Of a stretch of DNA of 64,000 bases, positions 31,635-42,988 are shown piece by piece (position 1 is the first letter of the stretch; each line of letters begins with the position of its first letter). The notes below the pieces were generated by a model. The model worked only from the letters and a program-made list of their open reading frames with translations, was not told the origin of the DNA and did no database searches. The stretch comes from Plantago major (Eukaryota; Streptophyta; Magnoliopsida; Lamiales; Plantaginaceae): the NCBI GenBank assembly GCA_026545765.1, contig CM048840.1, positions 48,596,580 to 48,660,579 on the forward strand. Direction: 5' to 3'. Made by a program: the position numbers and the translations under genes.

Positions 31635-33256
31635 ATGAATATGAAGATTACTCTAATAACAAAAGTGTTGCTATTGTCCCTTGTGATTTTCTCTGTCTTT
31701 ACTCATACTGCCTATTCTCAACTCAGAACTGATTTCTACAGAAACACCTGTCCAAATGTTGAGTCCCTGGTCCGGTCCGCTGTCCGGGCTAAGTTCCAGG
31801 CCACTTTCGTCACTGCTCCGGCCACCCTCCGCCTCTTCTTTCATGACTGCTTTGTCCGGGTTTGTGCATCTTCCCTCATATATATATTACTCTTAATAGT
31901 TACATGTATGCAGTCCTTTCCTTTTTATCGCAGATTATTATGGTCAAATGATCAGATAAGATCATCTAGTTGATAAACTTATGCTAAACAGTATGGTTCA
32001 TTTTCATTTGGTAGGGATGTGATGCATCTATAATGATTGCGTCTCCCAATGGGAGAGCGGAGAAGGATCACCCCGATAATCTTTCACTGGCAGGAGATGG
32101 TTTCGACACTGTTGTCAAGGCCAAAGCCGCAGTGGATACTCAGTGCAGGAACAGAGTTTCATGCGCAGATATATTAGCATTGGCCACCAGAGAAGTTATC
32201 AGCTTGGTATGTTGTATGATATAGCTTTTATTTTCATATACTTCATTCGTTCCGATAAAACCTCCCCAGTTGACTTTTAAGACCATACGCTACTCCTAAA
32301 TTACATCAGAAAACAATCATTTTATGAAAATACATTTGCATAATACGTATTCATATGGAATTGGAATGGTGTGGGCAGGTTGGAGGACCATTTTATCAAG
32401 TTGAATTGGGGCGGAAAGACGGAAGAGTTTCAACCATGGCCAGTGTTCAGCATGCTCTACCAGGTCCAGGCTTTAACTTGAACCAGCTGACTTCCATGTT
32501 TGCAAAGCACGGCCTCGATCAGACTGATTTGATCGCCTTATCAGGTTCCAACTTCCTTTCGTTTGCATTCCAACTACCCTTCTGCCCAAATGCTTTTAGT
32601 GTATAATTTAGACGTAATTTGTAGTCAGCGAGGTTCTAAAAAGTCAAATTGACTTGTTATTAGCTAGACAGAAGGGTAGTATATTACTTATAATCCAGAG
32701 TGGTCTGTGACTAGTGCTTTAGTTTATTGTCAAATTTAGACGTATGTTGTGCAGCCAACTCTTAATTTATTGTCCTGTAGCATTTCTTAAATCTGGACAA
32801 ACTTCAACAACTTTCATGTAACTAACATGCTTTAGTTTTTGTATATTAGCTGCACACTCCATCGGGTTCTCTCACTGTAACCGGTTCTCCAACCGTATCT
32901 ACAACTTCAGCCCCCGTACGAGAACAGACCCTAGCCTGAACCCGCAGTATGCTCAGCAGCTAAGGAATATGTGCCCTGTGAACGTAGATCCAAGAATCGC
33001 CATTGACATGGACCCCACGAGTCCAAGAAGATTCGACAATACTTATTTCAGGAACCTCCAGAGTGGAAGAGGGTTATTCACCTCAGATCAAGTGCTATTC
33101 ACAGATAGTCGTTCGAGGGGCACTGTGAATCAGTTTGCATCAAACCCTACTGCTTTCAACCGAGCGTTCACAAATGCCATGACCAAGTTGGGGAGAGTTG
33201 GAGTTCTGACAGGCAGCCGGGGTGAAATAAGAGATGACTGCACAAGACCTAACTAA
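31635..33256 (+). CDS. Class III secretory peroxidase, 4 exons
   Basis: Exons: 31635-31859, 32015-32206, 32379-32544, 32850-33256. They sum to 990 nt, 329 residues, the normal family size. I chose the ATG at 31635 because the signal peptide (residues 1-28, ending HTAYS before QLRTDFY) begins there. Catalytic distal Arg66 and His70 lie in [17 protein letters not shown]; the proximal heme-ligand His197 lies in [12 protein letters not shown], where the family usually has SGAH. The conserved cysteines for four disulfides appear present, and there is no vacuolar tail. The four-exon pattern is the standard one. The sequence is closest, from memory, to the Arabidopsis PER16/PER45 group. It should be a heme enzyme of the cell wall using H2O2 to oxidise phenolics. 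A polyadenylation-like AATAAA is at 33392. Confidence 0.96.
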
Positions 33257-34156
33257 ATGCAGGATCTTCATGGTTCTAAATGTAAAAGATAATAATTTTT
33301 ACATGATTCTTTGTTTCTGTTCATTCAAGTTAAGTTGTTCTGGTTCCTCATTTTGGATAATAAATACCATGTAATACATGTTTGTCAGGTAAATAAAGCT
33401 GTCTGAATCTGATGATAAATAGTAGTATTAGAGTATTTATCAGGAAATATGTTTATTAATTTCCTAAACAAAATTAATTTATACAGATAATATGTGGGCA
33501 GGGAATATGGCCTAGCTATTATTTTAAAATTAAACAAGGAGAAAAAGGAAAAAAGGAACAGAGAAAACAGAAAGAAATAGAAATTATGAGCTCAGACAAA
33601 ACAGAAAAGGAAATTATGAGCTTTCCACAGTATTCTGAATTTCTGATCATTCATTTGTGGGGATTGTTCTGAAGGAAGTAAAAGGCTCCTCTGTTTTCTG
33701 AAGATGTCTTACCTCCAATGCACTCACCACTCACCAACGATCGGTCCCTTTTTTCATCAACTGTGATCTTATATCGTCAAGAGAGAGCTGGTGATGTCTA
33801 GGGAAATAAAAGAGATAACTTGGATGTTGAGTAGGGAGTGCATTGGACCAAGAACATCATCAAATAAACAGGCTTCATGTTTTCTATTTTTGTTCTTGAA
33901 TCTTGTGGACAAGAAAAGAAGCATGAACCTGTAAGCAGGTAGATAACAAAGATGATAGTGCTATACTTGGTAAAAAGGTATGAATGATCATATTCAGATG
34001 AAGAAGATATAGTGGTTGTAAGAATCATTAACAAATTTCTAAAACCAAAAGAATAGAGCAGAGCAGACCAATCTCCTCACATTTTTGCCCCACCCAAATC
34101 TTAAAACAATAGCAGCATAGCTGTAGTATCTATATATCCATGTCTGTGCGTATCAC
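33257..34156. other. Intergenic region between convergent genes
   Basis: It contains the 3' ends of the peroxidase gene (+) and the VIN3-like gene (-), which converge. No other coding exon is seen. Confidence 0.5.
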
Positions 34157-37100
34157 TCAATGCCAAAGCTTTGTGCAAAAACCAGCAGGTACAGTAGAAC
34201 TTCTCTTGTTTGAAATAACATCAGAAAATGTATCCACAAGCTGCTCAGCTAAACATTCAGGATCATCAAGTAATGTATTAATAAACGTTTTCACCACCCG
34301 CACCTCTCGAGGACTCGCTCTCAAGCTGTACCACGTCAGGAACTTCTGTCTGTATGCCGTCTCTATATAACCATCACACTCCAAACGACGGATAACTTTC
34401 ACATAGTACTCCAAACCCTTATCTTCTGTTCCATTGCATTCTTCATCTTGACTTTCTCCACTTTTCTTCTTTGATGAGCTACCAGCACGAGGAGGCTCGT
34501 TTCTCGGTTTGCAGACAATATCAGTAGCTTTGTCGGGCCGGTTATTCCTTCCAGTATTATCCTTCTGGTTATCCAATTTGTATGGAGTGATTGGCGAGCC
34601 CATTTCTGACCTATGCATGTTTGGAACAGATTCCAAGCCAGTCAGAAGAGCAGCATTAGACTCATTGTCCATGCTGTGATCTTTCTCCAGTGAACAGATT
34701 ATATCTCCAGCAGTCTCCTTTTGTCTTTGTTCCGAACCTTTGATGCTTTCCCCGAGTAAATTTGCAGAGGAAGTTTTATCAGCAGGAATATAGTTGTCTT
34801 TTTTATCAACATCCTCATTATTGCCAACGGCGTTATTAATCTCATCTTCAACAGAAGAAGGATTAGAGAGACTGCTGAAGTTAGTAACTGGACTTTGAAC
34901 ATTCAAATTCCGCACTTCATCCTGAGGATTCACCGTCCAAAACTGAAACTCACAGTATCCTAAATCTCTCTCCGTGTCGAAGGTTACTACCTTAAGGACA
35001 TACTGTGTAGCTGGAGATAAACCAGAAAGGAGAAACTTTGTATTTGTTGAAAACAACTTACAAGTTGGTTCAGCAGGATAGTCGATATCACAAACTTTCC
35101 GATGCCATAAGCTATAGCCCATAATATTTTCCGAACAGGAATCATCAGAATTCAGTAAAACTGTAAGTGAAGAATCACGGATATCTTCAAACCTCACAAC
35201 TTTTGCAGCAATTGTATTGCAAGCTGTATATACAAATTCCACAGACGAGTCAGAAAGATCATTATCTAGATTGAACAACAAAACAAAAATTCTTGAAGAA
35301 GTGTTGTTATTAATCATGCTTTACTGTTATGTGCTCCATCTATTTACTATTTACAGGCACAACACAGCATGCGTATTTGCATTGATGTTTGACCCACGTA
35401 GTATTCAAGTAAGTGGGTGTTTGCAACTCTTCTGCTTAAAAACATCTAGCTTATATCCAGCAATACCAGTATTTTCCAGTACTATTACACTGAACATATT
35501 CCTAAAAAAGAAAAGTGAAAAAAAAAAAAAAAAAAACCAAAAGGAGCAAAGGTCCATCTATTGCAATCTGCAATCACCACCTAAATTCCTCTCTAATTAC
35601 ACACATGGCATGTAGTATGCGTAACAGCAAACAGAAAGACATGATCAGAACACAACACTCAGATATTTTCCTTTTAATTTTACTTACAAATGCGTAAAAG
35701 TTTAAGTAAAATCCATCCAATGGTTTCAATCTATGTTTCACTAACTTTGCCTTCTGTCAGAATTGTGGCCCCTTCCATCACCAAAAATCAGTGTGTGCAA
35801 TTATTTTGTAATTTTTGTCACATAACGGACTTAAGTTTCTAATGTAGGATTAAATCGCACAGTTATAGCAATATTAAGGAGTTCCATTCAGAAATTTCAA
35901 ACAATCAGGGCAAATCGCACAAACAGCAAACAATGGTGGGATTTTACGTGCTTTTCCTAAATTAAAGGGATGGGCACAGTCACAGAGAGAGAGAGAGAGA
36001 GAGAGGCACCAGAGGGTGTATCAACAACTCTGTTAGAAAGCATCAAGTCAAGGGACTCCACAGCAGAAGCACAAAGTTTCTGGACTTCCTGACCCGAAGA
36101 GAGCCTATTCACTATGCCTCTAGCTTTCTTGACAGGTATACCAGTAAGAGGACCCATTTCTTCTTCAAGCTTTTTCACTGCTTCATCAACAATTTGATAT
36201 AGATTCAGGTAATGTTTGGTACCAGCAAGAATCTTTTGACCTAAGGACAACCTATAGCATAATTCATCAACTTTCCTAGTATCCCTAGCCACTAATAGTT
36301 GCTTCCTCCAGGACCTGCATTATTCATCCCACAATGTTACCATTACGTGTCATCATATATATGGGCATAACTCTAAACAGGGATATGATGATCGTGAAAG
36401 TTCCAGTCAGAAGTTTGAGAAGTACAAGTAAAAGAAGCAATATTTAACATTTACCCGAGCAGATCATTTACTTTTCCACAAGATACACAACAGAAGCTTC
36501 CATCGAGTCCCTTGTCCTGCCTATCTTTCGAGATGCCAGAATTTTCATGCCTTAAAGCACATTCTAGGTGGCATGACATACCACAAGATATACCATGAAA
36601 TGGCGGGTCAGAGTTACAAATTAGCCACAGGCCTGGGTCTTTATTGTCATCATACTGGCGACAAATGCAGCAAGAACAGCGCTTACAAAACACATCATCG
36701 CAGTTCATTTTAGCTTTGCAGGCCGAATTTTTGCACAATACTGTGTCGTCTGAAGAAATCACTGGAGCGGTATTTGCTGCAACAGGTGGGTGATTAAAGA
36801 GGTCAGATTTTCGTTGCCTTTTGGAAGACCTTTCACCATTTTCTGAAAATGGCTGCACATCAGAAATGCTTACAGATCCTTGATCTTGTGATTTCTTGTC
36901 ATACACAATTTTCAGGAGCTGTTCTATCATTTTTGACTTAGTTACACCCGTGTATTTTCTTTCTTTACCCATCTCTGCACAGAGGACCTGCAGTATGTCG
37001 TGGCGGCTCCAAGCCTGCAGCATTTCTGCAGCACCATCAGACCTCTTCGACACCTCATAAATTAACTCTCTCTTTTGCTCCACACTTAACATGCTGCATT

Positions 37101-38529
37101 TTGTTGGATCATATACCAATGCTGCAGTAAAGATAACATAATAAGGAGAAAACCACAAAAATATGAGGAAAATGGAAGGCACCAAGCAAATTGCCAATGC
37201 AGCAGAAGAAGCTGATTTACAAATTAGATACAAGAAAATGATACTCCCTCCGTCCCAATCTCAACTTTCCGCATTCTGTTTTGGTATGTCCCAATCTCAA
37301 CTTCACATACCTTAAATGAAAAATCTCTCCCCTACTTTACTCGTTCTTTATCTTACTTTATTCATTTCACCTTACACTTTCTATATTATTCTAATTATTA
37401 TATCTTCCACTCTTAAAACCCGTGCCCAAACCCACGGGAAGTTGAGCCTGGGAATATATTTTTCGCAACGGAAGATAAATAATCAAACTCCAGGATACTT
37501 GAGAAGTACAGCTCCAAAACAACCCAATATCAGACTACAAATTCAGTAAACAAAGACCATACGCAATCAAGTTGCAAAATGCAAGTATTATACTATAACT
37601 TTGTGCATTTCCTAGCACATAGCGTTCTGGAGTTCAACTTGTAACTACTTCCAGCTGTTTTCTGGAGTTAATATAACAAACACAACAACTCAGGTAATAA
37701 AAGGAAATTAAGATGCACAAAAAGTCAACTAAACACCTTGCACCGACTTGTGTTTGGTGCAAGCTCCAAACAGAGAGATGTAATGGACTAATGACATGTT
37801 CCATTAAAGTAATATAAACACCTTCATATTTGACTTACAGAAAGATAAAGGCAACCCACGTAGAAATCCTGGTGAAGATGGTTAGACCATACAAATAATA
37901 GCCAAGTTGGCATTTAGTATTTTGGAATATCTAATAGTATATTAAAAGGAACACCATCCACAATTCAGCATATTATATATGAAGATCCATCATTGGCGTT
38001 AGGTAGAAGAGATTAATGAAATCAAGAAAAAGACAGATGCTACTTCATTGGCACTTGATGAAGAACTAGCTCACTTTTTTCTTTTTTTCTTAGGCCTGAT
38101 TGTGTTAAGCTTAAACCTTTGATTAATTTACCCCATATAACTTTATCAACTAATCATTTAGAAAGGAAACTTTTTTCGCAACCCGAAAATGCAATTCCAC
38201 GCAAGATATCATATCAGTGCACCTGACTTTGCTCAGATGACACTACAGAGACACAAACATGTCAATCAAATAGAGAAAGAAAAGAAACCAACAATGAAGT
38301 GTGTGTATGTCCCTGTAGCATTGATTTCACCGAAACCCAGAAAAAATTGATCGATTGAATAGATCAATCATAAATCGGTAACTCACTATTCACTATTAAA
38401 ATCAGAAAAAAAAATCCAATCTTTACACATCAGAAGCATCGGAGATGCAGAGCAAGCCTTTGCGCAACAACCCAAAACATAAAAGAAAAAAAAGCAAGAA
38501 TCTTTACCCTCCAAAGAAGATGAATCCAT
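34157..38529 (-). CDS. VIL2: VIN3-like (VEL/VIL family) PHD-finger protein, 4 exons
   Basis: Exons on the minus strand: 38529-38508, 37121-36455, 36314-36010, 35223-34157. They sum to 2061 nt, 686 residues. The 22-nt first exon encodes MDSSSLE and joins in frame to ALVYDPTKC. Domains: an N-terminal conserved helical block (about 8-85, with MGKERKYTG), a VEL-type PHD finger rich in Cys/His (about 137-222, FCKRCSCCICRQYDDNKDP to SCGKVNDLLG), the adjoining helical domain (SWRKQL to QEVQKLC), a fibronectin III domain (about 332-430) and the C-terminal VEL/VID domain (about 600-686: YVKVIRRLE, RQKFLTWYSLRA, ending CTKLWH). VEL proteins bind PRC2 and help silence genes such as flowering repressors in the nucleus. 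VIL2/VEL1 is the likeliest member, but VIN3 is close and I cannot separate them without a tree. No disabling change is visible. Confidence 0.94.
35982..36005 (-). repeat. (GA)n/(CT)n microsatellite next to a splice donor
   Basis: An uninterrupted run of about 10 GA units ends four bases inside intron 3 of the VIN3-like gene, directly after the donor GTGCC. On the coding strand it reads as a CT tract. Confidence 0.85.
37243..37457. mobile_element. Possible Stowaway-like MITE in intron 1 of the VIN3-like gene
   Basis: CTCCCTCCGTCCCAATCTCAAC on the left begins like other Stowaway elements here, and GGGAAGTTGAGCCTGGGAATA on the right partly mirrors the interior, but the right terminus is decayed and no TA is certain. 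Confidence 0.45.
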
Positions 38530-39646
38530 AGTCGCTGATTGGTATTGGGTACACAACGAACGCTATGACCACATTAGTGCGAAACCCTCATTGTAACCAA
38601 TTTGTTTACCAGAAGAAATATGAAGCTATAAAAATCAGAGAAACATAAAAGAAAGAATCAGAAAATAGATTCATTGATATGTAGAGAGAAAACCCGAAAA
38701 TAAAGTATAGAGGTACTACCATGAGAGAAGCGTAGCTAACGTGGACAATCAGAACCCCAAGGTGAAATTTTTATGGTGATTGGTGAGTGTGTATATGAAA
38801 CAAGAAAATACAAGTGGTGAAGTACTATCTATTCTATTTTCTATTATATACTGTAGAAGTAGTAGTATGTATATGTGCGTGTATGTATGTGTATGTATAG
38901 AGAGAGAGAAGGAGAGAGGGACAGTTGAGAGATGAGATGAAGAAGAAGAAGAAAAATAAAAGTAGGAAAAAAAAGAGAAGATAGGAATAAATGCAATTGG
39001 CAGGGCTAAAAAAAGCTGGTGATTGTATATGCCCTTTTAATTCTCCCATTCCTTATTGGCACCATGCATAATTTATTAATTTCTACTCCTACGCTAGCTA
39101 TTTTACTCATGCTTTTCCAATTTCTTTCGGTTGGTCAATTATACTACCCATTCCATGCCAATTCACGTGACGTGACCATTTTGTTTTATCATCTTTTGTC
39201 CATATACCAATTTTTTCATACTTTTTAATCAATATTAACATACGCCCAGTCCGCTTATGGATCTTGGATGGTGTGGTTACTTGATATGTGGCCAAAGTAT
39301 ATTAAGATAGGTAGTTTCCAGCCCACTTTACTCTTACTCGTACTCACAGAGGGATATTTTTCCAAGCACGCTTAACATCTTGTAGATGTGATCAACGTTC
39401 GCAATCTCTAAAACTTTGGGGCGTTACACGATATGTCTCATTACAAATATAGCACGTTAAACGGTAAAGTGGACAACTTGTACAAGACATTTGGAGTATT
39501 TAGTATTCCTTCCGTCTCGCTTCAATAGATTACTTTCTTTTCGACACTGTTTTTAGTGAAGCCTGTAATTAATGTTTGTTGTTGGAGAGATGAATGATCA
39601 ATAATTGAGAAAGTATGAAAAATAAGAGAGTAAAATGATTGAAATT
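38530..39646. other. Leader/promoter of the VIN3-like gene and intergenic DNA
   Basis: 38530-38960 holds the likely 5' UTR and promoter (minus strand), with GA-rich and GTATGT-rich simple repeats at 38860-38965. 39107-39646 shows no coding; 39507-39640 has a degraded MITE-like start (TTCCTTCCGTCTCGC). Confidence 0.4.
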
Positions 39647-40469
39647 GTATGGATCGGGACTTAATACCAAATACAGATATTGTAACAATGTATTGTAGCA
39701 ATACGTAAAACCAATATCTAAACTATCTTAGAGTCTAAACAGTGGAACGTAAAGAACACAAGATATAAATATTTCTAGCAGATTATAAATATAACATGCC
39801 GAGCCATAGGGCGAAATATCCACTATAAAGAATAACGGATTTACAAAAAGACATCTAGTCAATACTTCCTATCGCCTAGAATATCAAAACTACTAAGTAT
39901 TTGAATCGGGTCACCAATTCCAGTTAGTTCACTCTCAAACAAAAGAGATCACTAATTAAAACTTAGTAAAGGAGATGCTAAACAAGCTGCTAGAGAATAT
40001 CTATCTTACGCGTAAAAGCTTGTTGTATCATCTATGAACTATCGACTAGTATATATAGTTGTGAATATTAATCCAAACTAGTCTAGAGTTCTATCTTGAT
40101 TACAGATCTTGATCAGGTCGAATCACCATGTTCTTCTCCTAAAACTTCTCAATCTTCCATGCATCGAGGATTCCAAGAGTTTCCTTCTATGATTATAAGT
40201 AGAGTCCTTCTTCAAGTAGGATTCCAATTCATTTCCTTCTTCAATATCTTCATGTTCCAAACTCCAAGAGTTTTTCTCCATAAGATATCTAAACCTGTTA
40301 AGACTAAACCAAAATCGTGGAACCATATTAAAGTGAAGTAATGCAAAATCCATAAATAGAAAGTCTAGTGCACAGTCAGCTAGTATAGTGATAATACTAA
40401 GCCAGGTTAGTATTGCACCAATACTCAGGTTAGTATTGCACCAATACTTAGCTAATATATGCACTTTCA
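39647..40469 (-). repeat. 3' LTR of a second copia element (approximate left edge)
   Basis: On the minus strand a polypurine tract (AAAAAAGGGGGAGGA, about 40471-40485) is followed by TGAAAGTGCATATATTAG, a standard LTR start. The LTR contains two tandem copies of TAGTATTGCACCAATACT-like text (about 40405-40450). The far edge near 39647 is a guess from TGTA/TACA text; no second copy is available to confirm it. Confidence 0.55.
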
Positions 40470-40693
40470 TCCTCCCCCTTTTTTGCATTCCTTCACAATA
40501 CCTAACCTGCAAACAAGTTAGTATAACCAGAACACTCTAAACAGACATACTAAGTAATTACTCTCCCTGAATAAGAAAACATAAGAAGATAATACTGAGC
40601 AGTCATAGTCATAATAAACAAAAGGTAGACACAAGTAAGAGTGTTTAGACAATACATAAAAACTGATATCTACAACATCAGATTAAAGTAGTA

Positions 40694-40962
40694 CTCCCCC
40701 TGTTTCACGAAAATTGTTACAATTTTCTGTTTTAAGCGTTTCACTAAAAGTGTTATATTTCCTTTTATGGAAATTAGTTTTATAATAAAACTCATTTCTA
40801 ACCATACATTTTCCGATTTTCGGGCCCACATGTACTTTTCCACTCAATTAATATATCATACTCATTCTCCACCACATATTTTTGGGGACCACATACTTCT
40901 ATACATTTTTCTTAAAAATTGTGTCAAACACAATTGTTTCACTTTTAGTGAAACGGAGGGAG
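40694..40962. mobile_element. Stowaway-type MITE, family A relative
   Basis: CTCCCCCTGTTTCACGAAAA and AGTGAAACGGAGGGAG are inverted ends with TA on both sides (40692-40693, 40963-40964). 269 bp; the interior shares TCACTAAAAGTGTTA-type text with 29736-29967. Confidence 0.85.
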
Positions 40963-40985
40963 TATTTTTCCAAGACAGTTAGTTC

Positions 40986-41535
40986 TAGGGGTGGGCGCGG
41001 GACGGGATCGGGATTGAACATCGGGTACCCGATAATTCGGATTTGAATTTATTCATCCCAATCCCGACCCTATCTTTTCGGGTACCCGTAATAGATCGGA
41101 TCAGGATTGGATTACCCTATCGGGTATTTATTTTCATATAAACTATTTGTAAACGTTGTAATATATACGGCAAACTATGAACCATGTATTTTGCTACTGT
41201 TAGCTGCCTAAAGACTCTCCTAATTAACTCGCTAAATGAACATTAGATACAAAAGTATCTTATATTCTTGCTGTTAAAACTAGATAAAATTATCCTCATA
41301 TGATCATCTTCTCGGTGGACCTAATTGCATAACTAGTTTTTATAAGAATATAAATTTCTTCGGGTACCCTATCGGGTTTCAGGTATTAAATTTTCATTCC
41401 CAATTTCATCCCGAACATATAATATAAGTTTCGGGAATTTATATTATCCAATCCCTAAATACCCGACCCTATCGGAATTTTTTTGTATCGGGTTGGGATG
41501 GGATCGGGATTACCCGAACCCTCCTCCCACCTCTA
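40986..41535. mobile_element. hAT-type MITE, 550 bp
   Basis: Ends TAGGGGTGGGCGCGGG and CCTCCCACCTCTA are inverted. The 8-bp duplications are GTTAGTTC (40978-40985) and ATTAGTTC (41536-41543), 7 of 8 identical. The interior repeats ATCGGGTACCCG-type words near both ends. Confidence 0.8.
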
Positions 41536-41653
41536 ATTAGTTCTAATAAAAAAACAACAGTAGGTACAGACTTCTCCCCCTTATTGTGAGGATAGCATAA
41601 AGCTCATCATCTCGAAGCAATTGAAGGTCACAGAAACACCAAATCGAACTAGG

Positions 41654-42988
41654 TGATAAGCTCAAATTATACTCTAAAAAGCAATTAGAGATTAAGCTGT
41701 AGTTGCAGACTAAAGCCTAACTCGTGATCGATCTCTAGGGAATTAATCAAGCTAATGTAGAGTTGAGTATACTTGCCAAGAATGCTTGATTGATGGTTTT
41801 GTATACTTCTAACTAGATTGACTAAAGCTAAGATTACGATCAACAATGAGAGAAAGATGAATACAGTAGCAAGATCCAGTTATGCTAATTCAAACTAGGG
41901 AAAACACGCATGTTTATCACACGGTTGTTGTACAGTAAATCAATCAATTCGATTCAACCAATTGTTCTTAGAATATATTATACTGGAGAAATCGTGAGTC
42001 GTCAATTCACGATCCTTAAACATGAACAATTTAGAGAATTTAATACGGACTTATCGAATTGAAGGTTTTTACGAAGATTTTATACGAGACTAACATATAT
42101 GAGTGATTTGATAAACCCTAGAACGAAGATGCATTATATTCACATACTACTGTATTCAAAGGTGTTTAGCTACTCATAATAGATAATTACATACACAGAT
42201 TCATGGTAATAATCATACGAAACATAGATATGAAACTCGCATGCAATAGCATACAATTCAATCGATAAAGATAAAGAACGAATTGTAAAGAAGAAAGCAA
42301 TAGAGAAATCAATACCAATAATCCTGATGAGTAAAATCAATGAATAACCAAGCTCCAAAGATGTCTCAATGTCAATGTCTGAATATAGGAGCTCTCTTAA
42401 AAAACTAGGTTAAAAGAAGTATATCCAAGAAAAATAAATTCTAAACTAATAAGGAAAACAAATTCTGAGCCTGCGCGTCTCGCCGCGGCGGGCAAATTGC
42501 TTCACCGTGGCGAGCTTCCTTTTATCGATTATATATCCAGCTCGCAAATTCTCGCCGCGGCGGATTGAATCCCTCGCCGCGGCGAGCGCCTTCCTTCAAA
42601 ACAGGGGAGCCAATCGCAAAATCTCACCGCGGCGAGCCTTCTTTATCGCAATGTATATAGCCCTCGCATAATTTTGCCGCGGCGAGCTTCATTCTTCAAA
42701 TCAGAGGCTCCATTCGCAAAATCTCGTCGCGGCGGAGTGATTTCCTCGCCGTGGCGAGCCTTCCTGCAATTCCCAAGTTCAAGCTCGTAAAATCTCGCCG
42801 CGGTGGACCGAATCCCTCGCCGCGACGAGCTAAGCTAAGTAGTCCGTCCTCATTTAGTTCAAAAGACATCGATTCCTACAAAATGTAAACAAAACACCAA
42901 AGCGTAAAAGCGAACTAAAAAGACTATAAAACTAAAGACAAAGACCGCTAAAAATGACCAAATGAGACGTTAGAATATTGTCTCATCA
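41654..42988 (-). repeat. 3' LTR of the Athila-like element
   Basis: 1335 bp, matching 49400-50764 with scattered substitutions and indels. It contains ten GC palindromes at about 42479-42830. Confidence 0.95.
42475..42835 (-). repeat. Array of ten CTCGCCGCGGCGAG-type palindromes in the LTR
   Basis: CTCGCCGCGGCGAG is a perfect 14-bp palindrome. Full or near copies start near 42478, 42499, 42551, 42572, 42621, 42671, 42722, 42744, 42793 and 42814, spaced alternately about 21 and 50 bp. The same array, partly rearranged, is at about 50235-50600 in the other LTR. The surrounding DNA is AT-rich, so these are sharp GC islands. Confidence 0.85.

Larger units (their letters stand above)
40486..41653 (-). 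mobile_element. 3' non-coding part of the second copia element, with two MITEs
   Basis: It lies between the copia LTR and the Athila insertion. It continues at 50765 on the other side of that insertion, since the Athila element is flanked by CTAGG on both sides. It holds the MITEs at 40694-40962 and 40986-41535. No coding remains. Confidence 0.6.

Noticed and set aside
35224..35317. N-terminal extension (FVLLFNLDNDLSD...) of the last VIN3-like exon
   Set aside because: It lies upstream of the acceptor ending at 35224; joining 36010 to 35223 restores the family sequence in frame.
37122..37233. Apparent hydrophobic, membrane-like N-terminus of the VIN3-like protein
   Set aside because: It is intron sequence read through in frame. 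A proper acceptor at 37122-37123 and the 22-nt first exon give the family's real N-terminus.
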